Assembly: GCA_018644725.1 (NCBI GenBank) | Contig: JABGPZ010000108.1 | Location: 1 to 61,684 of the forward strand | Source: Phycisphaerales bacterium | GTDB taxonomy: Bacteria > Planctomycetota > Phycisphaerae > SM23-33 | Direction: 5' to 3' | Length of the DNA: 61,684 bases | Part shown: piece after piece, positions 43,295-51,899 of the stretch | Numbering within the stretch: the first letter of the stretch is position 1 | Layout of the letters: each line of letters starts with the position of its first letter | Position numbers and translations under genes: made by a program | Notes under the pieces: generated by a model | Database searches by the model: none | What the model was told of the DNA's origin: nothing | What the model saw: only the letters and a program-made list of their open reading frames with translations

Positions 43295-43323
43295 TTTATA
43301 TGCAGGGCAGTAGGACGTGTCCA
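43295..43323 (-). promoter_or_regulatory. Promoter of SpoIIAA-like paralog 2
   Basis: Minus strand: TGGACA at 43323-43318, 17-base spacer, TATAAA at 43300-43295; five of six matches in both boxes. Predicted start near 43288. Confidence 0.65.
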
Positions 43324-43371
43324 GTCAAAATTTGAAAGAGCGTGGAAAAATTGTACACAGAATGGTCCTAT

Positions 43372-45444
43372 TTACGCGCCGGCAAGGAGATTGAGCTTTC
43401 CGGCGTAGAGCTTTTTCACGAGGCGGCGGAGCTGTTGGTGGTGGGGCGCGGCGAGGTCGGGGTCTTCGGCGATGGTGGCAAAGGCATCGCGCCGTGCGAG
43501 GCGCAGCAGATCGAAGTCCTCCACGAGATCCGCGATTTGCAGCTCGGGCAGGCCGTGTTGGCGGGTGCCGAAAATCTGTCCCGGCCCGCGCAGGCGGAGG
43601 TCTTCTTCGGCGATTTCAAAGCCATTGGACGTTCGCACGAGCGCGGCCATCCGTTCGGTGGCGATGGGGTTGGCGGGGTCGGCCAGAAGCACACACAGCG
43701 CATCTTCGCCGGCTCGTCCGACGCGGCCTCGGAGCTGGTGAAGCTGGGCCAGGCCGAAGCGCTCGGCGTGATGGATGACGATCACATTCGCGTTGGGCAC
43801 GTCCACGCCCACTTCGACAACGACACTGGCGACGAGGATTCTCGTCTTGCCGTCGCGGAAGGCCTTCATGGCATCGTTCTTTTCGTCGGGCTTCATTTGC
43901 CCATGCAACAGCCCCACGCCATAGTGCCCGAGGGGCCCGTCGCGCAGACTGCGCGCGGCATCGATGGCGGCGGTGAGCTCCAGCGTGTCCGACGTGTTGA
44001 CCAGCGGGTAGATGAAGTACGCCTGCTGCCCGGCTTCGAGGAGGCCTTCGACTTTGCAGAGCGCCTGCTCAAGCTGATTGGTCTGGAGACAGATCGTCTC
44101 GGTGGTGCCTCGGCCAGGGGGAAGTTCATCAATGATGGACGAATCGAGATCGCCAAAGACGGTCATTGTCAGCGTGCGCGGGATGGGCGTGGCGGTCATC
44201 ACGAGGTAGTGCGGCGAGAAGCCCTTCGTGCGGAAATTGCTACGCTGGCGGACACCAAATTTGTGCTGTTCGTCGACGATCACCAGCGCGAGGTCCTGGA
44301 ATTTGACCGTGTCCGAGAGGATCGCGTGGGTGCCGATGACGAGATGGATCTGGCCGGTTTCCAGCTCGGCAAGGATGCGCTGGCGTTTGGGCTTGGGCGT
44401 GGATCCGGTCAGTAGCGCGACGTTGACGCGCGAGCCTTCGAGATAGGCCATGATCTTTTTGTAGTGTTGGGTGGCGAGGATTTCCGTCGGCGCCATCAGC
44501 GCGGCCTGTTTTCGATTGGCGACCGCCAGCAGTGCGGCATAGAGCGCGACGACGGTTTTTCCGCTGCCGACATCGCCCTGGACCAGGCGGTTCATCGGGC
44601 GCGGCCGTGCGAGGTCTGCGGCGATTTCGAGGCTGACGCGGCTTTGGGCGTCGGTGAGGTCAAACGGGAAGCGCCGACGGATGCGCTGGTCGATCTCCTC
44701 GCTACTGGGCAGGGCGTGGGCCGGGCGAGAAATTTCCCGGTTGCGCAAAATCGCGATCCCCAATTGCATCAGCAAGCATTCGTCATAGGCCAGTCGCCGC
44801 CGGGCGCGTTTCCATTGCTCGCGGTCTTCGGGATGGTGCATCGACAGAACCGCTTCGGCGCGCGGCAATAGATCTCGCTCGGCAAGAAACGGCGCGTCGC
44901 ACCAGTCGCGGATAACGTGGGGGATGTGCGGCAGAACATTGCGGATCACCGACGCGATGACATTGCTCGACAGATTCGCCCCGGCCGGATAGACCGGCAG
45001 AAGCTCATCCGCGTCGAGGTTGCTGCCGTCGGGGTCGAAGAGGATTTGGTGGTTCGGATTGACGAATTGAAGGGTGTCGCGATAGCGGCTGAGCTTGCCA
45101 CTTGCGGCGAGGGTGATTCCCGGGCGGATTTTTCCCTGGAGATAGGCGCCGTGGAACCAGCGGATTCGCAGCGAGGCGGATTCGTCCTCGATGAGGGCCT
45201 CGAAAATCGGGCGCGGGAATTTTGTAAACTTCACCGTTTGGACCACACCGACGACGGTCGCGTTCACGCGGGTCTCGTCGAGATCGGCGATGGGGATACG
45301 CTGCTTGCGGAGATTGAATTTCCGCGGGAAATAGCTCAGCAAATCCTCCAGCGTTTCCACGCCTAGCTGCGCGAGCTGTTGGGCGCGGCGGGGGCCTACG
45401 CCTTTGACAAATTGGATGGGGGTCTCGAGGGTCAGCTCGCTCAT
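43372..45444 (-). CDS. recG: ATP-dependent DNA helicase RecG
   Basis: About 690 residues. An N-terminal helix-hairpin-helix/wedge region (KGVGPRRAQQLAQLG) and OB-fold bind branched DNA. Helicase motifs follow: Walker A GDVGSGKTVVAL, DEQH box IVDEQHKFGVRQR, motif III VMTATPIPRTL and motif VI QLRGRVGRAGEDA. It remodels stalled forks and recombination intermediates. The ATG at 45444 has AAGGA 8 bases upstream. It stands alone on the minus strand, divergent from the SAM/biotin operon. Confidence 0.97.
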   Translation of the reverse strand: MSELTLETPIQFVKGVGPRRAQQLAQLGVETLEDLLSYFPRKFNLRKQRIPIADLDETRVNATVVGVVQTVKFTKFPRPIFEALIEDESASLRIRWFHGAYLQGKIRPGITLAASGKLSRYRDTLQFVNPNHQILFDPDGSNLDADELLPVYPAGANLSSNVIASVIRNVLPHIPHVIRDWCDAPFLAERDLLPRAEAVLSMHHPEDREQWKRARRRLAYDECLLMQLGIAILRNREISRPAHALPSSEEIDQRIRRRFPFDLTDAQSRVSLEIAADLARPRPMNRLVQGDVGSGKTVVALYAALLAVANRKQAALMAPTEILATQHYKKIMAYLEGSRVNVALLTGSTPKPKRQRILAELETGQIHLVIGTHAILSDTVKFQDLALVIVDEQHKFGVRQRSNFRTKGFSPHYLVMTATPIPRTLTMTVFGDLDSSIIDELPPGRGTTETICLQTNQLEQALCKVEGLLEAGQQAYFIYPLVNTSDTLELTAAIDAARSLRDGPLGHYGVGLLHGQMKPDEKNDAMKAFRDGKTRILVASVVVEVGVDVPNANVIVIHHAERFGLAQLHQLRGRVGRAGEDALCVLLADPANPIATERMAALVRTSNGFEIAEEDLRLRGPGQIFGTRQHGLPELQIADLVEDFDLLRLARRDAFATIAEDPDLAAPHHQQLRRLVKKLYAGKLNLLAGA

Positions 45445-45629
45445 GCGGGAATCCTTTCCACGTTGATGATACGGTTTAGGCGGAGCGTGTAAAGGGTTTT
45501 CCGAAAAAATGGGTCTGGTAGACGATTCTGGCGTAGAGTGTGAGTGTCGTGGGGCCAAGTCCCTGCGAAGTGCGGGCTTGTGCAAAAGACAATCTCGCCG
45601 CGACTTATTCAGTGTCACAAAGCCTATAG

Positions 45630-45658
45630 TTGAGAAACAGAGCGTATTCCGGTATGAT
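45630..45658 (+). promoter_or_regulatory. Promoter of SAM hydroxide adenosyltransferase-bio operon
   Basis: TTGAGA at 45630-45635, 17-base spacer, TATGAT at 45653-45658. Predicted start near 45665, 34 bases before the ATG at 45699. Confidence 0.65.
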
Positions 45659-45698
45659 GTACTGATCGTGAGCATCCAGTTCGCGGCAGAGGGACCCC

Positions 45699-46520
45699 AT
45701 GAGCGAATACAATCAACCCATCATCACACTCACGACCGACTTCGGCCTGCGTGATCCGTATGTCGCGGCCATGAAGGGGATGTTGTTGCGGGAATGTCCC
45801 GAGGCCAACATCATCGATGTGTGTCATGACGTGCCGCCGCACCAAGTGCTCCATGCCGCGTATGTCCTCGCTCATGCAGCGCCCTATTTTCCCGAAGGCT
45901 CGATCCATGTGGTCGTCGTCGATCCGGGAGTGGGGACCGACCGATCGATTCTCGTGGGCCAATTTGGCGGCCAGCTGTTCATTTTCCCTGACAACGGTGT
46001 GATCACGATCATTCGGAAGATGTTGCCGCTGGAGGGGTTGGTGTCGGTCCGAGACTACAAATTCCTCGGCGACCGCGAGGTTTCGCCGACATTCCACGGG
46101 CGCGACGTGTTTGCCCCGCTGGCGGCGGCCGTGTCGAACGGGTTGCGGATTTCGGACCTGGGGCCCACGCCACCGACGTACAAACTGTTGGACCTGCCCG
46201 AGCCGATCTGGGCAGGCGGAACGCTCGTTGGCAAGGTGGTCTATGTGGACCGCTTTGGCAACCTGATTACGAGCATCAACGAACGACACATTCGCGAGCG
46301 GTTTTTGCCGCATGGCGAGTTTCAGATTTCCTGCAACGGGCACAAAGTCAGCGGCCTGAAGACGACGTACGGCCAGGCCGGATTGGGTGAACCGTTGGCG
46401 TTGATCGATTCGATGGGCGATCTGGAATTGGCGGTCAATCTTGGCCGTGCGTGCGACGAATTTGATGCGCGCCCGGGCATGACCGTCGAGGTCGCACAGC
46501 TTCACTTCCTGGAAGGATAA
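45699..46520 (+). CDS. SAM hydroxide adenosyltransferase (DUF62 family)
   Basis: 273 residues. Signatures of the SAM-binding duf62 family: ITLTTDFGLRDPYVAAMKG, DPGVGTDRSILV, FIFPDNGVIT and GNLITSIN. Members hydrolyse SAM to adenosine and methionine, related to the fluorinase fold. The gene is 9 bases before bioA, whose enzyme uses SAM as amino donor, and the three genes sol-bioA-bioD share one promoter. Whether it balances SAM for biotin synthesis is inference. Confidence 0.93.
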   Translation: MSEYNQPIITLTTDFGLRDPYVAAMKGMLLRECPEANIIDVCHDVPPHQVLHAAYVLAHAAPYFPEGSIHVVVVDPGVGTDRSILVGQFGGQLFIFPDNGVITIIRKMLPLEGLVSVRDYKFLGDREVSPTFHGRDVFAPLAAAVSNGLRISDLGPTPPTYKLLDLPEPIWAGGTLVGKVVYVDRFGNLITSINERHIRERFLPHGEFQISCNGHKVSGLKTTYGQAGLGEPLALIDSMGDLELAVNLGRACDEFDARPGMTVEVAQLHFLEG

Positions 46521-46529
46521 GGATTTCCT

Positions 46530-47897
46530 ATGCACGACTCGTTTTTGCCCTCGGCCCGCTCGCCGCAGCAATGGATGGAACTGGACAATCAAGCCGTGTG
46601 GCATCCGTTTACCCCGATGCGCCAGTGGCAGGGCGATTCCAATGAACTCGGCCGCGTCATCGTCGATGGGGACGGTTTCGAGCTGATCGACGCGCAAGGC
46701 CGACGGTTTATTGACGGCTTCGCATCGCTGTGGTGCAATCTTCACGGCCACCGTGTCCCGGCGATTGACGACGCGATCCGCAAACAACTCGAACACATCG
46801 CACACACGACAATGCTCGGCCATACCTCCGTTCCGGCGATTCGCCTCGCGGAAAAACTCGTCGAAATTTCCCCCGCCGGGCTCGACAAAGTTTTCTATTC
46901 CGACTCCGGCGCGACGGCCGTCGAGGTCGCGATGAAAATGGCCTACCAGTATTACTACAACCGCGGCGAGGGAACCCGCTCGCGTTTTATCGCCATCAGA
47001 AACAGCTATCACGGCGACACCATCGGCAGCGTCTCTCTCGGCGGGATCGGCCTGTTCCATCGCATCTTCAAGCCGCTACTGTTCGAGGCGCATTTCGTCG
47101 ATTCCCCGTGCGAGTTCTACCATCCCGCCGGAGAAAAAGCGATGGACGTTTCGCTTGGGCAGATGCGAAGTCTGCTGGAAGACTATCGCGGTGAGGTGTG
47201 CGCAGTCATTCTCGAACCGCTGATGCAGGGCGCGGCCGGAATGCTCAAGCATCCCGAGGGCTACCTCCGCGCGGTGCGCGAGTTGACCCATGAATTTGGC
47301 GTGAAACTAATCGTCGACGAAGTGGCGACGGGGTTCTGCTCGACGGGCAAGATGTTCGCCTGCGACCACGAAGACGTGTCGCCGGACCTGCTGTGCCTCG
47401 GCAAGAAAATCACCGGCGGCTACCTGCCCATCGCCGCGACGCTCGCGACGCAGGACATCTTCGACGCGTTCTGCGGCGAGATCGACGAGGGCAAGACGTT
47501 CTACCACGGCCACACCTATACCGGCAATGCGCTGGGATGTGCGGCGGCGGTTGCTGCGCTGGAACTGATTGACGAGACGAACCTTCTCGACGCACTTCCC
47601 GCCAAGGTCGATCTGATCACCACCAAGCTCGACGCGGTTCGCGAACACCCCAATGTCGGCGACATCCGCCAGGTGGGCTTGATGACCGGCATCGAGCTGG
47701 TTGCCTCGGACGCGCGAGCGTTTGACCCCGCCAGCCGGACCGGCGCAGCCATCTGCCTCGCTGCGCGCCAACACGGGATCATCATCCGCCCCCTCGGCGA
47801 CGTGATCGTACTCATGCCCGCCCCGGCGATGGACCTCGCGACGCTCGAACGATTGCTCGACGCGACGATCCAGACCATCGTGGACTACTTTGCATAG
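46530..47897 (+). CDS. bioA: Adenosylmethionine-8-amino-7-oxononanoate aminotransferase
   Basis: 455 residues. PLP-dependent class III aminotransferase. The N-terminus has QAVWHPFTPMRQW, typical of BioA. The SDSGATAVEVAMKMA segment binds phosphate, and the PLP lysine is in CLGKKITGGYLPIAATL. HGHTYTGNALGCAAAVA is also conserved. It makes 7,8-diaminopelargonate in biotin synthesis. bioD follows after 9 bases; bioF and bioB are not in the window. Confidence 0.96.
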   Translation: MHDSFLPSARSPQQWMELDNQAVWHPFTPMRQWQGDSNELGRVIVDGDGFELIDAQGRRFIDGFASLWCNLHGHRVPAIDDAIRKQLEHIAHTTMLGHTSVPAIRLAEKLVEISPAGLDKVFYSDSGATAVEVAMKMAYQYYYNRGEGTRSRFIAIRNSYHGDTIGSVSLGGIGLFHRIFKPLLFEAHFVDSPCEFYHPAGEKAMDVSLGQMRSLLEDYRGEVCAVILEPLMQGAAGMLKHPEGYLRAVRELTHEFGVKLIVDEVATGFCSTGKMFACDHEDVSPDLLCLGKKITGGYLPIAATLATQDIFDAFCGEIDEGKTFYHGHTYTGNALGCAAAVAALELIDETNLLDALPAKVDLITTKLDAVREHPNVGDIRQVGLMTGIELVASDARAFDPASRTGAAICLAARQHGIIIRPLGDVIVLMPAPAMDLATLERLLDATIQTIVDYFA

Positions 47898-47906
47898 GAC
47901 TCATCC

Positions 47907-48716
47907 GTGAAAATCGAAACCATCCAACCCGACTCGTCGACCCTGCCGGACTTGCCCGAACTGCCGCAACTGCGAGGCGTGTTTGTGACCGCGACCGATA
48001 CCGAAGTCGGCAAGACATTCATTGCCGGCGGAATTTGTCGCAGCTTGCGCAACGCGGGCATCGTCGCCGAGCCGTTTAAACCCGTCGCGTCGGGCTGTCC
48101 GAAAATTCGTGGCAGCCGCTATAGTGAAGACGCGGCATTTTTGGCGCACATGGCCGATACCGACAGGCCGATGGACGAAATTGTTCCCGTTCGCCTCGGC
48201 CCGGCGCTGGCACCGAATGTAGCGGCGCGTTTTTCCCGCACGACGATCGATCTGCCCGCGATTTTTGACGCGTATCGCCGTCTTGACGGCAGTGATGCCG
48301 TGGTCGTCGAGGGCGTGGGGGGGCTACTCTGCCCGCTGACCGACGAATTCAGTGTGCTGGATTTCGCCGTTGCGACCGGGTTGCCGATGGTGATTGTCGC
48401 GCGGCCAAACCTCGGTACGATCAACCATACGCTGTTGACGATCCGCGCCGCACAGGCCGCCGGAATCGACGTCGTCGGGGTCATTGTCAACCGATATGAA
48501 ATCGACCCGAAACTTTCCGACGAAGAGGCGGTTCAAAAGGGCGACGCGGTGCTCGCGATGCACACGAATCCCGGCGAAATCCGCGTCCTCGGTGGCGTGC
48601 CGCTTCTGGCGCTCGTCCCCGATGACCCCGCCAGTAGCGTCGCCGATGGCACGCTCGGCCGCGATGCGCAATTCGCAATCGACACCGTCGATTGGCCCTC
48701 CATCCTCACTAGGTGA
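47907..48716 (+). CDS. bioD: Dethiobiotin synthase
   Basis: 269 residues, somewhat longer than the usual 220-230 because of an N-terminal extension of about 26 residues before the P-loop VTATDTEVGKTFIAGGI. Other signatures: KPVASGCP, VVVEGVGGLLCPLTD and VARPNLGTINHTLLTI. It closes the ureido ring using ATP and CO2. The start is a GTG (line context TCCGTG) in an operon with bioA. The next gene begins 4 bases after the stop. Confidence 0.94.
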   Translation: MKIETIQPDSSTLPDLPELPQLRGVFVTATDTEVGKTFIAGGICRSLRNAGIVAEPFKPVASGCPKIRGSRYSEDAAFLAHMADTDRPMDEIVPVRLGPALAPNVAARFSRTTIDLPAIFDAYRRLDGSDAVVVEGVGGLLCPLTDEFSVLDFAVATGLPMVIVARPNLGTINHTLLTIRAAQAAGIDVVGVIVNRYEIDPKLSDEEAVQKGDAVLAMHTNPGEIRVLGGVPLLALVPDDPASSVADGTLGRDAQFAIDTVDWPSILTR

Positions 48717-48720
48717 TCCA

Positions 48721-49386
48721 ATGTTCATTCCCGAATTCCTTGGCGAAATCAACTGGGTAATCTTCTCCAAGGCCGCGCTGAGTTTGTTTGCGGTGTTTAA
48801 TCCATTCTACGTCCTGCCGATGTTCGGCGGGCTTGTGGATGATTGCAACGAGAAGGAGCAACAATTTCTCTTCCGCACATCCGCGCTGGTCGCAGCGTCG
48901 ATCGTGATGGTGATGGGCGTGATCGGGCAGGTTCTCGTGACGGTTGTCTTTCAGGTCCAGATCGGATCGATGCTCATTGCCGGCGGGATTTTACTGTTCG
49001 TCGTGGCGCTACGGAATATGGTTGTGGGCACAACCGAAGAAGAAAAATCTGTCCAGCAGGCGTCGGATTTCAGTGATCAGCGTCGCGGGCAACTGCTTTC
49101 ACGCGCCGTGAGCCCGATGGCGTTTCCGATTCTTGTCGGCCCGGGAAGCATCATCACCGCGATCCTGATCGTCAACGAAATCGGCATTGCCCAAGGCCTC
49201 CTGGCAATGCTCGTGGCGTGTACGTCGATGGTGATGGTCATGAACTATGGCCACATCCTGATGCGCAAGGCCGGCCGAATCGCGCCGGTGGTGATTTCGC
49301 GCATCCTCATGATCTTTCTCGCCGCGCTCGGAATCGACTTTGTTCAGCGCGGGGTGGTCGAACTCTTTCCTGCCCTCAAAGGCTAA
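48721..49386 (+). CDS. MarC family integral membrane protein
   Basis: 221 residues with about six hydrophobic segments. The family signature is split in two: FAVFNPFYVLPMF near residue 25 and AFPILVGPGSIITAILI near residue 140. MarC proteins were once linked to multiple antibiotic resistance, but that link is not supported; the role is unknown. It starts with no ribosome site of its own 4 bases after bioD, so it probably depends on coupling. Convergent with the histidine kinase gene. Confidence 0.9.
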   Translation: MFIPEFLGEINWVIFSKAALSLFAVFNPFYVLPMFGGLVDDCNEKEQQFLFRTSALVAASIVMVMGVIGQVLVTVVFQVQIGSMLIAGGILLFVVALRNMVVGTTEEEKSVQQASDFSDQRRGQLLSRAVSPMAFPILVGPGSIITAILIVNEIGIAQGLLAMLVACTSMVMVMNYGHILMRKAGRIAPVVISRILMIFLAALGIDFVQRGVVELFPALKG

Positions 49387-49391
49387 TGCGG

Positions 49392-51026
49392 CTATTTTGA
49401 GTCCGTGCTGAGGGGGATGATGAGGGTGAAGGTGGAGCCTTCGCCGCCGGTGGAATGCAGGCCGAGTCGTCCGCCGAGCAGCCCCGCGAGTTCGCGACTG
49501 ATCGCCAGGCCCAGGCCCGTGCCGGTGGCCTCTTTGGTGAGCACGCCTTCGGCTTGATAGAACTTTTCAAAGATGTGCGTCTGGTCGGCCTCGCTGATGC
49601 CCGGGCCGGTGTCGATGACGCTGTAGAGAATCGTGTCGTTGCGCTCGCCGTTGGGGTGCAGGCCAAACTGCGCGCTGAGGATAACCGTCCCGCCGGGGGG
49701 CGTAAATTTCACGGCATTGCTCATCAGATTGAACAGAATCTGCTGGAGCTTCCCGCCGTCGGACTGAATGATCGGCAGGTCTGGATCGATTTCGGTTTTC
49801 AGCTCGATGTCTTTTTTTTGCGCGAGCGGTGCCATGAGGGTGACAATATTCTGGGCGGTGTCGAGGGGGCTGACGGCATCGAAGCGGACGGTGGCCTTGC
49901 CGGCTTCCATTTTCGCGAGGTCGAGCATGTCGTTGATCATGTTCAGCAGGTTTTTCGACGCGGTGGCGATGTTGCCGCCATAGCGCGCGACCTTGCTGTC
50001 TTCCCGCCCGGCGAGCAGGTCCGCAAAGCCGATGATGCTGTTGAGCGGCGTGCGCAGTTCGTGGCTGACGTTGGCGAGGAACTCGGTCTTCATCTGGTTC
50101 GCTTCGAAGAGGGCGGTGTTCTTGCGGGACAAATCTTCCATCCGCAGCTCCAGAGCTTCACTGGCGGCCTGGAGGCGGACGTGTTGGTCCTGAATCGCGA
50201 TGAGCATGTCATTGAAGCTGTTGCCGAGGTGCTGGAATTCGTCGCCCGTCGAGAGGCTGCACCGCGCGTTGAGGTCCCCCTCGGCGACTTTGTTGGTGAG
50301 GCGATTGAGTTTGCGCACCGGCCGAAGGATGATCCGGTTGATCAGGATCGAGAAGACGACGGTCGCCAGCAGCCCTGCGATCAGGCCGCCGACGAGAATT
50401 GCCCCGCGCGTCCAGCGGAGGTTTGTCTGGGCGGTGGTGTTCTGCGGCAGTGTGACATCCACGACCCCCACGAGTTTGCCACGATAAAATCGCAGATCCT
50501 TGTTGGGATGTTTTTCGTGGTGGCACCCGAAGCAGTCGGCCGTGCAGCGAATCGCGCGGAACCCGCGATAGATGCGCTGGCCTTTCTCGTTTTTGGTCCG
50601 CACGCAGCGAATGTCAATGTTGCTGTGGTCGAGGAAAAACGCCCATGCCTTGCGGGTGCGCCGGTCGAGGGTGTTGTCGTCGGGTTTGAGGCCGGTAAAC
50701 GAGCGGACGATGGGGCCTTCGCGATGGCCGACCGTGGGAAGGGGGTCAAGCGTTTCGGGCTTGTCCGCCTCGGGTTTCTCCGTGTAGAGATTGGCGACGT
50801 TGGATTTGGCGTAGGCCTCTTTGAGGTTCTTGGTGTGGGCCGATTGCCATTCGAGCAGCCGCAGGCGGGTGAGTTCGCGCGCCGGACCTTCGAGGCTTTG
50901 TTCGAAAAGGACATTGGTGAAATACCACGGCATCGCCAGCGCGGCCGCAATCACACCCAGCAGCGCCAAACCAAACAGCAGGCGGATTTTCAGTGCGAGC
51001 GAGATGCGCGTAAGACTTTTGGGCAT
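49392..51026 (-). CDS. Sensor histidine kinase with c-type heme (Tll0287-like) domain
   Basis: 544 residues. Order: membrane helix about 13-33; extracytoplasmic Tll0287-like/DUF3365 domain with the heme motif CFGCH at 165-169; membrane helix about 208-232; HAMP domain; coiled linker; HisKA with SHELRTPLNS (H322); HATPase with NLMSNAVKFTPPGG and DTGPGISEADQTHIFEKFYQ. It is expected to sense redox state or a gas through heme c and phosphorylate a response regulator. No response regulator is encoded next to it. Its mRNA appears to be leaderless. It is divergent from the MerR-type gene. Confidence 0.92.
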   Translation of the reverse strand: MPKSLTRISLALKIRLLFGLALLGVIAAALAMPWYFTNVLFEQSLEGPARELTRLRLLEWQSAHTKNLKEAYAKSNVANLYTEKPEADKPETLDPLPTVGHREGPIVRSFTGLKPDDNTLDRRTRKAWAFFLDHSNIDIRCVRTKNEKGQRIYRGFRAIRCTADCFGCHHEKHPNKDLRFYRGKLVGVVDVTLPQNTTAQTNLRWTRGAILVGGLIAGLLATVVFSILINRIILRPVRKLNRLTNKVAEGDLNARCSLSTGDEFQHLGNSFNDMLIAIQDQHVRLQAASEALELRMEDLSRKNTALFEANQMKTEFLANVSHELRTPLNSIIGFADLLAGREDSKVARYGGNIATASKNLLNMINDMLDLAKMEAGKATVRFDAVSPLDTAQNIVTLMAPLAQKKDIELKTEIDPDLPIIQSDGGKLQQILFNLMSNAVKFTPPGGTVILSAQFGLHPNGERNDTILYSVIDTGPGISEADQTHIFEKFYQAEGVLTKEATGTGLGLAISRELAGLLGGRLGLHSTGGEGSTFTLIIPLSTDSK

Positions 51027-51032
51027 GTGGAT

Positions 51033-51061
51033 ATTGTACCGAAATTTTCGTCTGGGCTAAA
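51033..51061 (-). promoter_or_regulatory. Promoter of histidine kinase, leaderless
   Basis: Minus strand: TTTAGC at 51061-51056, 17-base spacer, TACAAT at 51038-51033. Position +1 falls on 51026, the A of the ATG. No ribosome site is present between the box and the start codon. Confidence 0.55.
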
Positions 51062-51094
51062 GCCCCAAGTGCTCAGTTGTCGATAAAACAGTAC

Positions 51095-51373
51095 ATGACA
51101 TCGAAATCCAAACAACCCGCGATTCCCGAGGGCTATTTTCGTCTCGGTCCGGCGGCCGAGCGTTTGAAGCTCTCGCGCCAGACGATTGAGTATTATCTGC
51201 TGCTTGGCCTGATTGAGCCCCGACGCGTTGAAGGACGCCACGGGCGATTTTTCGACGAGGCATTGCTGACACAAATTCGAACCATTCGCGAGCTCAACCA
51301 ATCTGGGTATACGCTGCGCGATATCCGCGAGATGTTCCTCGCCAAGGGAGAAGAGCATGGAGTATCTCACTGA
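51095..51373 (+). CDS. MerR-type HTH regulator, minimal
   Basis: 92 residues. A winged helix-turn-helix of the MerR class: GYFRLGPAAERLKLSRQTIEYYLLLGLI, here noted as PAAERLKLSRQTIEYYLLLG, then RRVEGRHGRFFDEALLTQIRTI and LRDIREMFL. It ends right after the DNA-binding domain and has no effector part. It overlaps the next gene by 17 bases. It shares the intergenic region with the heme kinase gene. GATAAA at 51082-51087 lies so near the ATG that this mRNA may also be leaderless. Confidence 0.85.
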   Translation: MTSKSKQPAIPEGYFRLGPAAERLKLSRQTIEYYLLLGLIEPRRVEGRHGRFFDEALLTQIRTIRELNQSGYTLRDIREMFLAKGEEHGVSH

Positions 51374-51899
51374 GAATTCGACGACTCCCATCGTCTGCGC
51401 GTTGATTGCAGCGGTGTTGTGTGTCCTAATCTGGAAGTCGAACCGCGAGCGCTTTTGGCGAAATGGTATTTTTGTGATGCTGGGTCTGGCGGGGTGTTTT
51501 TGGCTGGTGGACGTGCTGGTCGAGAGCGACCGGGAACATCTCCAAGCCACCGCCGCAAAAATCGTCGCCGAGGCCGACCAGCGCAAACTCCCCACGTTCA
51601 TCGCCTCAATTGACACGGGCTATCGCGGGTACTGCAGCAAGAAGAAAAATTTCATCAATCAGGCGCAGGACAAAATTCAGTCTGAACTGTTCAAGTCCGT
51701 CGCCTTGAAAGGTTGCACCATTACGTTTCGCGAGGACAACACCGCTCTGATGAAACTGGTGGTCCAGGTGGGTGTCCGCGGGGCTCTTACCGGACGGGGC
51801 GTAACGGTCTCCATCGATCTGCATTGGAAAAAGTTCGCCGACGGGGGCTGGCGAATCTATTTTGCGAGTGACCCCAAGCACGTTTTTGCCCTGTTATAG
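51357..51899 (+). CDS. Membrane protein with NTF2-like C-terminal domain
   Basis: 180 residues. Two hydrophobic helices (about 10-25 and 37-54) are followed by a soluble domain of about 120 residues. Its pattern, a helix-rich start (EADQRKLPTFIASIDTGY) and then long strands (KGCTITFREDNTALMKLVVQVGVRG ... WRIYFASD), looks like the NTF2 fold. The family match is tentative. It overlaps the MerR gene, so the two form a unit, and it may sense or bind a small molecule outside the cytoplasm. Confidence 0.6.
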   Translation: MEYLTENSTTPIVCALIAAVLCVLIWKSNRERFWRNGIFVMLGLAGCFWLVDVLVESDREHLQATAAKIVAEADQRKLPTFIASIDTGYRGYCSKKKNFINQAQDKIQSELFKSVALKGCTITFREDNTALMKLVVQVGVRGALTGRGVTVSIDLHWKKFADGGWRIYFASDPKHVFALL

